This document shows positions 1 through 12,100 of a DNA stretch of 64,000 bases, in pieces. Origin of the DNA: Polydactylus sextarius (Eukaryota; Chordata; Actinopteri; Polynemidae); contig CM028919.1 in the NCBI GenBank assembly GCA_016801845.1, positions 3,279,001-3,343,000 on the forward strand, in the 5' to 3' direction. The first letter of the stretch is position 1, and every line of letters starts with the position of its first letter. The position numbers and the translations under genes are program-made. Under the pieces are notes generated by a model. The model was not told the origin of the DNA, did not search any database, and saw nothing but the letters and a program-made list of their open reading frames with translations.

Positions 1-300
1 TGCACGTACTGGAGCCTGTCCAGGGTTTTGCTGGGAAACCCGGACAGGACTCCATTACAGTAGTCCAGACGGGAAAAAATGAAAGTATGGATCAGGGTTG
101 CGACAACAGAGTCAAAGAGTGAGGGCTGGAGATGGGAGTTGTTCCTGAGGTGGTAGAAAGCGATCCTGGTAATGAAATTGATATGAGACTGATAGGAGAA
201 GGCAGAGGGCCACGACCATGAGCTCTGTTTTTTTACCCTTTAGTTGGAGTAGGTTTGTTGTCAGCCAGGTTTTTATGCCATGAAGACAGTTTACTAGAGA
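1..300 (-). mobile_element. L2-type LINE, reverse transcriptase C-terminal fragment (cut by window edge)
   Basis: Read on the minus strand, bases about 209 down to 1 give an open frame with the thumb-region pattern of fish L2/Rex-type LINE ORF2: HINFITRIAFYHLRNN, then LIHTFIFSRLDYCNG, then LSGFPSKTLDRLQ. A second frame (about 267 to 199) gives WLTTNLLQLKGKKTELMVV, the motif that normally lies upstream of this block. The two motifs overlap directly with a frame change near base 205, so roughly 20 to 25 residues usually found between them (the NLGV-type stretch) are missing. The copy is therefore a dead, internally deleted remnant. The element must continue beyond base 1 towards its 3' end. Assignment to LINE is firm; the exact clade is from pattern memory. 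Confidence 0.9.
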
Positions 301-1886
301 TGGTGGGGGAAGTAGAGTGGATAGTGAAGTGCTGAGATAGAACTTTATATGTCATTTAGCCCATATACACCTGAGGATTCCTCAAGAGCGGCTGGAAAGT
401 GTCACAAAGAGACACCTGGAATAGCTTGCTTAAAAATGGATGTTTGGATGTTGGGATGTTTTACTCAAAACTACAGAGATGCAGTCAGAGGGTTACCAAA
501 GTCAGTGCCAGTCCAAGTATTTCAGTCGTGAAGAAGTGGATCAATTGATATTTTTATACCAAAACCCTTTTGTGTGGACTGTTGCTATTTTATTTACTTT
601 TTATACATGTACTTTTTTGTGTATTAGGTTTGTCTCAACAGACCTTACATGACTTGACCTGTTCAGTCACTGTCAATACAGGCAAGTCTTGTACAGTGTT
701 TGTGCTTATAACTGAAATAGAAATAATGTTAGGTGAAGAATAGATGAAGCGTAATATATGTAGACATAATGATGTGATAGAGTAGTAAACAAATAGGAAA
801 TGCTACATATCAGTTGATGTAGCATTTGATGGCTGTATCATATAAGTGTATGTCTGTGAAAGAATAAGACTAAAGCTGTACTAGTTGTGCCATAAATGCA
901 ATGAATGTACAGCAAAACACATGAATAATGAATGTAAATGCAAGTGTCATTGCTGTTTTTATGTATTTATTTATGAGTCAGTATATATTTACTTACAGTA
1001 CACATACTTACAATAGTTAAATAAAACTGCCATCACATTCATTATTATCTAAATGGCATGACTGCCATTTTCAACCCCTGCACATATTTCTTATCAGGGT
1101 GCAATTTGTTGTAGTTTAAATAAGAGCAGTGGCTTATAGAGGTGTTTAATTAGTTCATGGTCGGTGGCTACTGTAAGTAATTAAAATGACAGTGTAATTC
1201 AGCCATAAAGGTTATCTTAACACATATATTCAAATTCCGTTAATTAACATTAACAACAACCATGTTCTCAGAGCATTTATTTAACTTTAACACTTTTACC
1301 CACTATCTCATTCACAATTACTCACTGTGATCTGGTTGTGGATTACAGACCTCTTGGTGTCTAAAGCACCCAGACTTTCAGTGAACGCACGTCAGCTCCC
1401 TGTGCCAGCTTTGCAATTAACAGGCGGCAGCTCTTCCATGTGCTCACAGCTGAGCATTGAGAATATATGATTTCAATGAATTAATAATGACGGGATGCTA
1501 AAAATGTCAAATGGACTACATCAAAGCAAACACGCAGATATTGATCTCATGTCGAGATCGGAAAATGCTTACATAAGGCGATGACATTCAGGCGATGCAC
1601 ATCAGTTTTCTGCATCAGCATGAAGGGAGGATGAGACAAAAAGAGTCTGAGGACATCAAAGTCAAATAACCTTTAAAGCTAATTAAATTGTCCTTTCTGA
1701 CAGGATTAATGGTTAGGTGGTTTCCTCTACATGTTTTATGACATAGCATATTTTTAGGTCTTGTGTCAGTAGCACATCACTCTAAACAACATTGTTGATG
1801 TAGAACGATATAGGAATGTAAAATATGCTCAGAGATGTATTTTTATTAAAGCAGATAATCAAATGCAGCATTCCAAAGTCAACATA

Positions 1887-1890
<4 letters not shown>
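301..1890. other. Noncoding stretch, no gene seen
   Basis: AT-rich sequence with scattered TTAATTA-type words around 1143-1250 and a small inverted repeat GATCTC/GAGATC at 1543-1559. Two short open frames near 349-652 resemble nothing I know. I see no repeat family, splice-flanked exon or RNA gene. Confidence 0.6.

Positions 1891-1918
<28 letters not shown>
1891..1918. repeat. (TA)n microsatellite
   Basis: An uninterrupted TA run of about 13 to 14 units. Confidence 0.95.
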
Positions 1919-3171
1919 CCACCTGGGAAATTACATTCTGGACACAAAAAAATAAAATATCACACACACCTGTTGATTAATGTGGTAAGTGGAGCTCATC
2001 AGAATCCAGTTAATGTGAAAGTTTCTGCAGCCAAGTTTTGTTCAATCTCTCAGAAGTTTATTTCAAATTCTTATGATCATTCCTAAAGATTCTGTTTCAG
2101 GAGATTGAAAATGTGCCTAGATGATGCACAGGGGCAGAGGAAGTGACATAAGAATAAAAGATCTTTGATTTTCTTTGTCCAATATTAGTGGTGAAGCAAC
2201 AAACTTCACAGACCATCACTGTAATTTTATGTTAACCGTATAGAATCTGCTCAGATTTAGAACACTGCAAATTCCATGTATGCCATGTTTTTCTTTTAAG
2301 CTTTCTGGTGCTGGAACAACAGAGCACTGCATTTTCATTCTGGCACACAATGTAGTGCATGGTGCAGTTTTCTTTATGGGTACATTGCCGTATTTTTCTT
2401 TGCTATCAAAAGCTTTTCTAATTAGACATTTTAAATACCAAAAGCTCCATATTCAGTGTAGCAAATTGCAAATGTTAAAAAGGTCACAATATAATACTGG
2501 CATCAAGGAAACTGGCTGCTATTTAACTGTAATCTTCCAAAAACAATGAAGAAAAAACAAAACATTACAAAAAGGGGGAAAAAATTTGTATCTTATTGCT
2601 GTGATTTTTTTTTTTTTTTTTTTTTTAATGTGAAAGAAATCTCAGGGACAGGCAGGTTAAAAGAATAGACTACAGTTAGTTACAATAGCACTTTAACACT
2701 GTGTTCCAGTCATGTGATAATAATGCAAAATATAATAACAGGCTGCCAAGTGTGAAAGCTATTCTCATCACCTTTGACATCATACTGACACATTAGGAAT
2801 CTAACACAAACAGTATTTCCCACTTTGTTAAAGAACTACAGACACACCAACATCTACTACTTGGACGTGACTGGAAAACTTCAAACATGAGTCATTGAGG
2901 AGGCATCTTGATCAGATGCCTGAACCACCTCAACTGACAAACTGGCCCTTTTTGACACTTAGAAAATATGTGGCTCAACTTTGAGCATCATCTGGATGTC
3001 CCTGTGAGGGAAATTATGATTCATTTAATGATTGATAATTGCATTCTTATTCTCCACAGCAGACAGAAACACTGAACATGTTTTGTTTTTGACAAGATAT
3101 AATTTAAAACAGGAGACTCTGTTATACTGTTCAAGCAAAATGCTGAATAATGTTTTCAGCTGGCACTGCAC
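1919..3171. other. Noncoding stretch with T22 tract
   Basis: Holds a 22-base T run at 2605-2626, which could be the tail of an undetected minus-strand retroposon, but I see no body attached to it. Otherwise nothing recognised up to the RTE element. Confidence 0.6.
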
Positions 3172-3585
3172 TGGACCATCGTGGTGAAAAGGGAGCTGCA
3201 CTGGAGCACAAAGTTGTCAGTTTACTATCAATATACGCTCCACTTGTCATCCATGACCATGAGGTTTGCACATGTCCTTGTGTGTCCTTGCTCAGCCTTT
3301 GGGGAATAGGACATTCAGAGGGGTAGAGTTGCTGCTTCTTTATGTCCCCAAGAGCCAGTTGAGGTGGTGGAGGTGGTTCAGGCCTTCATGATGCTTCCAA
3401 GTGGAGGTTGTCCAGTCATGTAGACCTGGTAAGAGAACTCGGGGTAGACCCAGAACAAACTGAGGAGGAGTTCAAAAGTGTTGCTCGGGAGAGGAACACC
3501 TGGAGTACTTTCATTGACCTGCTGTCTCTGTGACCTGACCCTGGATAAGTGGCTGAAAATGACTGGATGGATGGATAACTCTTGC
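3172..3585 (+). mobile_element. RTE-clade LINE (Rex3-like), 3' end
   Basis: The sequence follows the 3' end of fish RTE LINE ORF2 closely. The first part reads VKRELHWSTKLSVYYQ, matching the block that normally reads VKREL..KAKLSIYRS. A deletion then joins to the stretch around 3320-3375 (GTAGAGTTGCTGCTTC, GAGCCAGTTGAGGTGG), followed by the arginine-rich motif GKRTRGRPRTN at about 3429-3461 and the terminal GACCTGACCCTGGATAAGTGG. It ends in a GGAT tail (3570-3580), as this clade does. Several frameshifts and stops show the copy is dead. The family's full ORF is about a thousand residues, so this is a heavily 5'-truncated insertion. Confidence 0.9.
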
Positions 3586-6500
3586 TGCAATCTTCTGACT
3601 CACCTGGTGATTTTCAGTCAAACCATCAGTGGCTTTTCTCTGGATTACCTCCTCTAAGAAGCAAAAACAAGTTGAAATCACTACCATCCATCAGTGTCAG
3701 ATACTGTTAAATATAAATCTGTTCATAGATACAGTAGAATGACAATAAAATCTCTCAGATAATGACATAATGCTATTCTTCCAACATGAGTTATTCTCAC
3801 AGGCTCTGCATCAGAACTAAAGATGATGAACAGACTGAGCAACAACATATTGGCTGTTGTTCCTATTTCCTCTTTGATCTGGTTTGTTTTTTAGATCGCG
3901 GAAAAGGGACAAGTTTTCTGGTTTTCATTGTGCACATTTTATAATCACATTTGTGATGTGACATGAGACAAGCAGCCAGATCCTGTAGACAGTAAAGGTA
4001 TTCGACTCTAAGGAAGTTTACTATGGCTTTGTTTCTGACTGGCATTGAGGGGAAGAGGTAGAGAAATTACAAAGTAAGAACTCAGAGTGAGAGGAGTCAA
4101 ACAGAAAACCTGATCAATAAAAGATCCAAAGAAAGGTTTTATTGCATTTGTTATAGAGAAGCAGGAAAGGGGGTTGACACACATTTAAAGGCCCAGGCCT
4201 ATACTGGAACTTTTACAGTAAAAAACCCTTTTAATGGTACAGTGATGATCACCTAGATTATGAGATATGAGATTATTAGATTATGAGAAACTGTGTGAGG
4301 TTTTTGTCTAGTGTATTTTCCAGTGCAGTGATACCTATATTATGTCAAGAGGTTTGTTTTGTTTCTTGTTCATGTCTGTACCCCCAGTCCAGTCAGCTGA
4401 TCGAGGTGGATTTGCCATCTGCAAATCTCTGGATGTCTCTGTTTCTCTATGGATGCTCCTGGTTGGATTATCTGGTTCTGGATTGGATCTGAAAAGGGGT
4501 CCAACAGTCATACTGCTTTCAGTTGTTGCAGGTCTTTGCCTTGTATTTTTCTACATTTTTTTCTAAACAACAATTTTCCAGTTCACGATCATTTCCTTGT
4601 TTTAGATTTTTGTCTTTTTAGACAATGTAAAAACTCAAGCTGAGTACTTTTTGTTACTGAACTAAACACTTCCAAACTGAAACTGGAGGGAAAACCTTAA
4701 GCGGACCTCAGTTTAATTGACTTTGACATTTGGGATTGGACTGTGTGATTGTTTTTGTTTTAATATAACCTTTCTTGAAACTGAAAGGTTCTGAGTTAAT
4801 TTACTTTGATTGAAAGTTTTTGTGCCTTGTTAGGTGTTTAATTTGAGATATATATATTTATTTATTTATTTTTTTAACTCCAGGTTATGTTGCAAGCATT
4901 AATTCTTTGCAAGTTTGGTACACATGTGGTCAAACTGTTACAATACACTTAAGCTTCTTGGATGATTGAGAAAACTAGTGAGTTCTTGAGGTGAAGAACA
5001 AAAACTGAAAGAAATGGTATTTAAGGTGAAGTACAGCAATATGCATCTGTCCTTTTCCCTGACTTAGTGACATAACGATTATAATCGTGGCACAAGCATA
5101 ATTAGAGAAATGAAATGAATGAAACAAGCCTCAAGAAATGCTGAGTAATATTGTTTGTTGATGCCAAGTAAACTAATTCAAGTCATCTCCCACCATTTTG
5201 TTTCTGTCCAACTGGAGGGTCCAACATCCTCCCGAGTGTCGTCATCTGTACCATCACCACTCACGTCATGTTAGTACTTACTCAGTAAGCAAAAATATTA
5301 AAGTATGTGGGTTATTATTTGACATTCATCATTGTCTCAACAAAGGAGAATGTCGATACTCCTCAAGGAGGGAAACTTCCTCCAATTTCAAGTCTCTTGT
5401 TTCTTTCCATCTTATTGTTTTGAATAGACAGCAAATACTCAGTATGAATCAGAAATTAATAATGGCAACTACTACCAAGTAGTGATGGCAAAGTGAAGCA
5501 TAAAGAACCAGTTAAGACTGACAAGACGTTTATTGAAAAGGTTTGTTGCTCAAAGCTTTTCATATCATACCACTCAGTGGGGACCTCTGCTGGTCAAAGT
5601 TGTGGAAGACGTTGTGTCGACAATAACTTTAAATCCAATTTCCGAGTGCTCATTGATGTGTATGAAATGAAACTTGTGACAGAAAAAACTCTCTACAGTT
5701 TTTGACATACGTCTCTTGATAATACGTGTAATGCTGTTATGAACATGCTAGCCAGCCAGGTACATGCTAATTTAACCCAACCACATTAGTTCTTGCTACT
5801 CAGCCTGGTTGCTAAGACAATACGTTATGTTTTTTTTTCCAACAGATATTTTTATACCATTAATTATTCTTTACCCAAAACTCCCTGACTACTTGGACAG
5901 AAGAGGTTAAAAGTGTGTGTGAGGCCGTAAGCTGTTTAAGCTTCCATTCCCTCCGCAATGACCTGTTCACAAGGTGTAACTGATGAATTTTAATGTAAGT
6001 TTATGTCACTGTCCAAGAGCAAATGGTCAGCACTGTGTGACCGTGTCATCAAAGCCTTTAGGTGCTATAGGCAAGAGATTTAGTTACGTTTGGCCAAAGT
6101 CATTCATGCTGTTTTTCTTTGTTTCTAGTCTTTGCACTTTGGTGCAAAAACTTTGGCAAGAAGTGGGCTTATTTCAAAATGTTAATCTGCTTTGATAGGA
6201 AAGGTGATTCTTTCATAGATAAAATAATTCTTATAGTAATGTCACATTTGTAAGTTGATCTCAGCCAGTTCACATGGCAACATCTATCTCTAAATGTGAC
6301 ACTTGGCTGTTGATTAATGACACTGCCTCCAAAGATACCGTGTCCTGCCAAAGGAATGTCTGGGAGCCTCTAAAAATGACCAAATGTTTTTCTCGGTAGC
6401 GATTTCCCTTCAGCAGAGAAAAGCAGGCTGATGTGTCTGTGAAGAGGGCTTGGCCAAACAACGAAGGTTTATGTGGGAGTCCACATAATAGCAAAGGCCA

Positions 6501-6738
6501 GTCTATTTAGTTATGCTAGGGATTTTCAACGAACAGCTCTCACAGGAGAGATGACTTTCCACTGTGTATGAAGTACAATGCCAGGCCTGGCAGCAGACAA
6601 TGCACTGCAGAGATGTGATATGTATAATAATGGAAGCAAATCAAGCCTGGATATTTTTTCTCTCTCTTGGCTATAAAATGGATAAGGGGGGGCTGCTAAC
6701 GGGAATCCCTCTCTACTCCAAGGTCAATAGATTTGGTA
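3586..6738. other. Noncoding stretch, no gene seen
   Basis: Contains a short TA/TTTA simple run at about 4850-4876 and overlapping open frames at 4283-4643 that match nothing known and have no splice context. One GCTAGCC word cluster lies near 5745-5760. No repeat family recognised. Confidence 0.55.
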
Positions 6739-6825
6739 ACAGTGGTGAAGACAGAATTCAAGTCCTTTACTTAAGTAAGAGTACAAACACAGCAAGGTTA
6801 AAGAACTATTACAAACAACTGTGTA
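6739..6825 (+). repeat. Teleost interspersed repeat fragment (TTTACTTAAGTAA type)
   Basis: The stretch AGTGGTGAAGACAG, TCCTTTACTTAAGTAA and GAGTACAAACACAGCAA follows a sequence that recurs in many fish genomes, normally with AGTGGTGGAAGAAG at its start and TCCTTTACTTAAGTAAAAGT next. Only the first 85 or so bases are recognisable here. I know the family by its sequence pattern; its transposon class is not certain to me. Confidence 0.6.
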
Positions 6826-7170
6826 TGTAGTTTTATAAACAGGGTCACTAGATAAATCTGAGGGGTGGATAAAAGAAGAGAAAAGAAAAAACATTTCCAC
6901 TGTTCTTGGACATTATCTTGTGAGATATTGGATCATCTGAACATTTTCTGGCATGAAACTATATAAGAGCTTTAGTGGGTAAATCTCTATTTGAGCATAC
7001 TTTGCCTTTTAAACATATTTTTTCTTAAAAATTAACTAGCATCTCATAAGGACACAGCTATTTTACAGCAAGCTACTTGATAATCAGCAAGATGGTTCCC
7101 CAATTGTTTCTTTCAATATTCTTAGCTTGTTTGCAGAAATCTGCCTGTGGGATTGGGACAACAGGCTTGC
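6826..7170. other. Noncoding stretch, nothing seen
   Basis: AT-rich spacer between the repeat fragment and the inverted repeat. No feature recognised. Confidence 0.6.
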
Positions 7171-7397
7171 GAAGGAGGGAGGATTTGAGCGACGTGTGGA
7201 GGATTTGTTTGTTGGATCACAAATCGTCTGAAGCCAGACACTGTGGCATCAGTGGCCAGAGGTCCGCCTGGACTGGCCTGTCTGTTTTCACAACACTATT
7301 TTCACTAAAATCAAACACTGATGCCACAGCGTCTGGCTTCAGCTGATTTGTGATTCAACGTAATCTTCCACACTCATCATCAAAGCCTTCCTCCTCC
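7171..7397. repeat. Long imperfect inverted repeat (arms 7171-7254 and 7316-7397)
   Basis: The left arm and the reverse complement of the right arm align over about 84 bp. The inner core is nearly exact: ATCACAAATC, CTGAAGCCAGAC and CTGTGGCATCAGTG occur in both. The outer part (GTGTGGA, GATT, GGAGG) is more diverged. At least three of the differences would be G-U pairs if the plus strand were transcribed (near 7215, 7201 and 7222). The 61-base spacer carries its own small stem, GGCCAG/CTGGCC (about 7254-7278). It could be a foldback or MITE-type element, or a transcribed hairpin much larger than a usual miRNA precursor. No known family recognised. Confidence 0.8.
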
Positions 7398-9016
7398 ACA
7401 TAATCAGAGCTGACAAAGCAGTCACTGTAGTCTTATTCTCCTGGTCCCAAAGATGCGTTTCAGAACAGATAGCCGGTGGTGTAGCACCTCAAGTTTTCTT
7501 TATAGTAAGAGAAAATAAATATTGACAGGTCAACTGTTCTCTTTTATAGAGTAGTATTCATCTCAGCCTGTAGGGGGGTGATGCAATTGGATACTTGTCT
7601 TGTTGTGTCCTTTGCTCCTTTCTGTGTTCACTTTGACCAGGGAACAAGCAAACAACTACAGACATGAAAGGCAAATCATCCCACTCATGGCACAATCTAG
7701 TTGTAGAAAGATGGCTGCACCTAGTAAAAAAAAATCAAATATGACAGTTTTTCAGCAAAACTAGTTCAGATTCAACTAATTCTGATTTAGCTTCACTTAC
7801 TGTAATTATATCTATATAAGGATTTCCTTTCCTTTCTTGATGTAGGTTAAAAAAAAAAAAAAAAAAAAACTACTGTTCTCACATAGTTAAACCGTTTTGG
7901 AGAGCATATTTTGTTAAAAGGAAAAAAAAAAAGGTGTTTTTGTCAGTTCTGAACATGTAGTGATGACACCAGTAAGCCTATTTGACTCTGCATCCCTTTG
8001 AAGAACAAAGTTTCTTTTGTAGCCCCTCTGAGATGAAAGTCCCTTAGATCATTCATTTGCTTTCACTGGTTCACTTCACTTAATTAAATTATCTCTATAG
8101 GTTTTCCTGTCTTTCTTTGGATGCCTCCCATATTCAATTCACATATCTATTTGGGCATGTAATGACATAAAGTTATTACTGCTATCAAATAAGTTAAATG
8201 ATGTAATGAGAGTGAAAATGATGTCAATCTGTGTTGTGATTCACCAAATTGAATTAACCACTGTGACAAAAAATGGACAGGAGCATAGCACTGTATTTAC
8301 ATACAGATGAGTTACATTGTGGATTGTGGTACTATCTAATATGGAGCACACAGGTGAAATGTGTTTCATTGATGTATCTGTAATCTGATCTCTTAGGGTC
8401 CTCAAGGTTGTCCACAAATAATTTATATTATCTTCAAGATGAGTAAAATGCCAGAAAGTAATTTGGAGCATAATGGGAAGCTGTGGCGGTATAATCACCA
8501 CCTTGACATGACAGCAACAGTCTTGAAATTCCAGATATTTGAAGTTTAAGAGAGAATTTGAAGTGAGGGTCAACACTCGTGGCACATAATAAAGAAAAGT
8601 CTGCCATTTCATGTGTTAAACTCAATGTCATTTGTGCTCAGTGATTTGCAAAATTAACGCAGAGCTCAAGTCAAGCCAAGTGAAGATTGTTATCATTTGC
8701 CAGTGCACCAAGAATGGCTGTTGTCTGAGTCATTCAGTCTGTCTGAGACACTTCAAATGTGTTTGATTTAATTGTAGTTAAAGACATAAAGATGTGCTTG
8801 CAGTTCGAACTTGCAACAAGCAAGTATAGTAGTGTTAGTGTGAGAGCAGAAGGAAGTTATTGGCTTGGAAGGACATTTCAACATTTTGTAATTTTTATAT
8901 CAAAATTGTGATTAATTGTGTGTGATGAATTATTTGTGTCTTTCATTGTAAGTTACTGCTTTCGTAATTCATTCATTTATACATACATTATAAATACTGC
9001 TTATTCAATTCAAGCT
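7398..9016. other. Noncoding stretch with A21 tract
   Basis: Holds an A run at 7849-7869 and a shorter one near 7922-7932. A 123-codon minus-strand open frame at 8241-8612 has no recognisable domain, no splice context and an ordinary AT-rich composition. Nothing else seen. Confidence 0.55.
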
Positions 9017-9127
9017 GACAGGTCACCAGTTTATCACAATGCTGACATATACAACTGTACTGGCTCTGCTGAACCTATCCTGAATGTCTTTGGACTGTGG
9101 AAGGAAGCCAGCACCCAGAGAAGCCAG
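9017..9127 (-). repeat. Teleost GTTTGCATG-type interspersed repeat, partial copy
   Basis: On the minus strand this is the inner part of the repeat described at 57590-57960. It contains the complements of the words for 'one can divide': GGTCACCAGTTTATCACA at the start and AATGTCTTTGGACTGTGG with GGAAGCCAGC at the end. About 70 bp of the usual middle is shortened or diverged. Orientation is opposite to the other copies in the window. Confidence 0.75.
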
Positions 9128-12100
9128 GTCTCTCTACTGACATTCTGGTAAGATTTTTTTAAAAGGATTCAAGCTTATTAGGAAACAATACCTAACAATT
9201 TATGTATAGCATAAAATGTAAGTAGAACATGTATCTATTATTTCTTATATTCGAGCAGCAACACTGATTCCCAACTTGTAAACCACAGTAATCAAATGTA
9301 GTAAACAAAAAACATGACAAGTCTTTACCTACGATCAGACCGAGATGGAGTGATAGTGAGAGGAGTTTAAGTTTGTATGTGTGTTATGGGAACAGCGGCT
9401 GTACACCTACAGTATGATGGTGTGCACACATGCATGAGTGCGCACGGATGTAAGCATGCCAGTTCCAGATAGACAGAGATGACGCAACATTTGTGAAACC
9501 TTTTCCCACACTTCTTCAAACAAGTCAGTGCAGATTTTCTCACTCTAATGCACCATTCAAGTGTATTTGAGTCACAGCCACCCTCCACTCCAATTTCTAC
9601 AACTTGCTCAAGCTCTGATGACACTCAGTGAAACGTTTGATGTATTATTAGTTTGCACTTCCTGTTAATGTTGAATGTCTCAGTACTATTTCCTGCAAGC
9701 TGCTTTACATGATTGCAGTGGTTTTCAAGTTAAAGGTGCCATTTGTGTGCTTTTGCTATTGCTAAATAGCCAACATGAGTTTACTTAATAGACAAAAGTT
9801 CATCATCAAACTACAATATTTGTATTTGTTTTGCTTCTCTTTCTATTCTTCATTGCTTCTTCTAAAGTTAGCATGCTAATGAGCTGGCTAGCTGGTCAGC
9901 AAAAACATAAATATTACTGGAAACCTCCTTGCCTGACAATATTCAGTGTACATTTAGTTAATCTTCAAGAAAATTTCCTGAGAGAAAAACATCTGCCTTA
10001 TCTCTTTGTATCTCCTTTTTTTGGTAGCAATCCTGCATCAGATTCAGTTAACTCTATCTCTTGAAAAACATTCTCTTGGCTAATTTTCTTAATTTAGCTC
10101 AAAATTACACAAGTAACTGGCTTGTAGCATCACCTCTAAAATGCTACAGTCCAGTTGGGAAATCAATTTCCTACATTAGACGCTAAGACAAGTTTATCGT
10201 AACTTTTCAGTCATTCTCCTCTTGATGTTCATTTTCTTGTAGCTTTTTCCTGATGTTAAAATCAGTTGAATTTTTGTTGTCTTTGTTTCAGTTCAAGTAA
10301 AATTTAAATAATTTCACTTTTGGTCAGATCTAATGTTGGCTGCAGTGGCGGCTGCTGGTCTGTCAAACATGGGAGCTCATTTTAGATGTGCTAGCTAGCA
10401 TGCTAACTAGGCTAGCGGACCTAGTAGCTAGTGCTAGTTTCCCTTTACTACTTGGCTAGGAGATATAATTTTAATTATAAGATTATGAACAAATTAACGG
10501 AACTTAAACAACAAACTCAATAACTTTATGGTAATTAGTATGCTTTATTTACAGTGTAATATGTATAATGTGTAAAATGAGCTAAGAAGCACTCCAGGCA
10601 GATAGCAAATTGTCTCATGACTACTCTGCTAGGGACTGAATTCTACTTCGCTCTGATACTGTTGTTTGTTTCCAAATTCCTGCAAATCAAAAGGGGTTAG
10701 CCTTTTAGACAGTTCCACCAATCATCATGCAAGAGCTTGGATTCATGGCCAGACTGCTCCATTCACCGGCTTTACTTTGAAACTGAGCTTCAAAGGGAAT
10801 GACGATTTTCAGCATTTATCCAATCACCACCTGACTTTAAAAAAAAAAAAGCATTGCATAGAAATCCAGGGTTTTATACACAGTGCTGCGCATTCAAAAT
10901 CATCAGAAAATTGCGTCGGACAAACAGAGTGAAAAAGACTTATTCATGAAGTTAAACACATTCTTGGATTCTTTTAGCTTTAACAATATGTCAATCCTAA
11001 TTTAATGTAAATTCAACAGTGCATATTTGACCATTTATCATGTGAAATGTTAGAGGAAGTTTGGCTTTCATGGTTGTTTCAGAGCAATCGCCCCTAGTTG
11101 GCTGCTATTTGCTATTTGTAAGATCCCTTTATATTTGTCTCACCAGCAAGCTTAACACCAAAGTAGTAGTCCCAACATGTAACTCAGACATGGTCACTAG
11201 CTCTACTGCCCAGTTTTTTTCTTCCCAGACAAACCTGAAACATTCTGTTAATTCTTAGATTTGAAGATATTGGTAGTCAGGGTATGCAGAGAAAGATGGA
11301 GTTGTCCCACACAGCCACACAATGACATGAATGCTCGAGTCCTGAACCAGGAATCTGCAAACTGACTACATCCAAGAGCTTGTAGAGAGGTGTACATACA
11401 ACAATAACAACAACATAAAATGGACGAAAAATAGTTCAGTTGCAAGTGGGAGTTGAAAAACAAATAATGACAGAAGCTGAAATTGTAAGTAAAAACTTAT
11501 TAGAGCTTTACGCCTGAGACTGCAAGAAGGTGGAAGCACTGACAAGTGCTGAAATGGTAGTTCAAGTGTGGGTGATGATATACAGAGCTGGAACTACCGT
11601 CAGTTTCGATGGAACAATTAGATTTAGTCCTAAAATAAACAATGACCAGTTGATGATGTCAAGTGTTAGCTGAAGTTTGTGCTCTGACAGCAGTTGGAGT
11701 AAATTGTGTATGAACAGTGGAGGTTGTGGGAGGTAGAAAAGATGAAGAAGTTGTCTTGCTAAAAAAGTGTGAGCTTTGAAAGGGAAACATATCAGTCACT
11801 GTGTAACAGATAAGTACAGTCCAAGTGTTAATACAGAATGTCCAAAACTGTTCAAAATATCAAATTGGTCCCAAAACAATCATTCAAAACAAAACAGAAT
11901 GCCTATTTTTTGTGGATTTGCACATGGATACAATCACATTTTAGTAATCTTAGAAAACACCCATTTAATGAGAGTGATATAAATCTCTCAGATTGAAAGC
12001 TATTTAATATATTTTTCAAAATTTCAAAATATTGTTTCTATCTTGACGCATCTTCCATCTAAAGTTTCCATCCTGTCTTACTAATGTCTCTGATGCCTCT

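Noticed and set aside
8241..8612. 123-codon minus-strand open frame
   Set aside because: Unrecognised, AT-driven composition, and no support around it.
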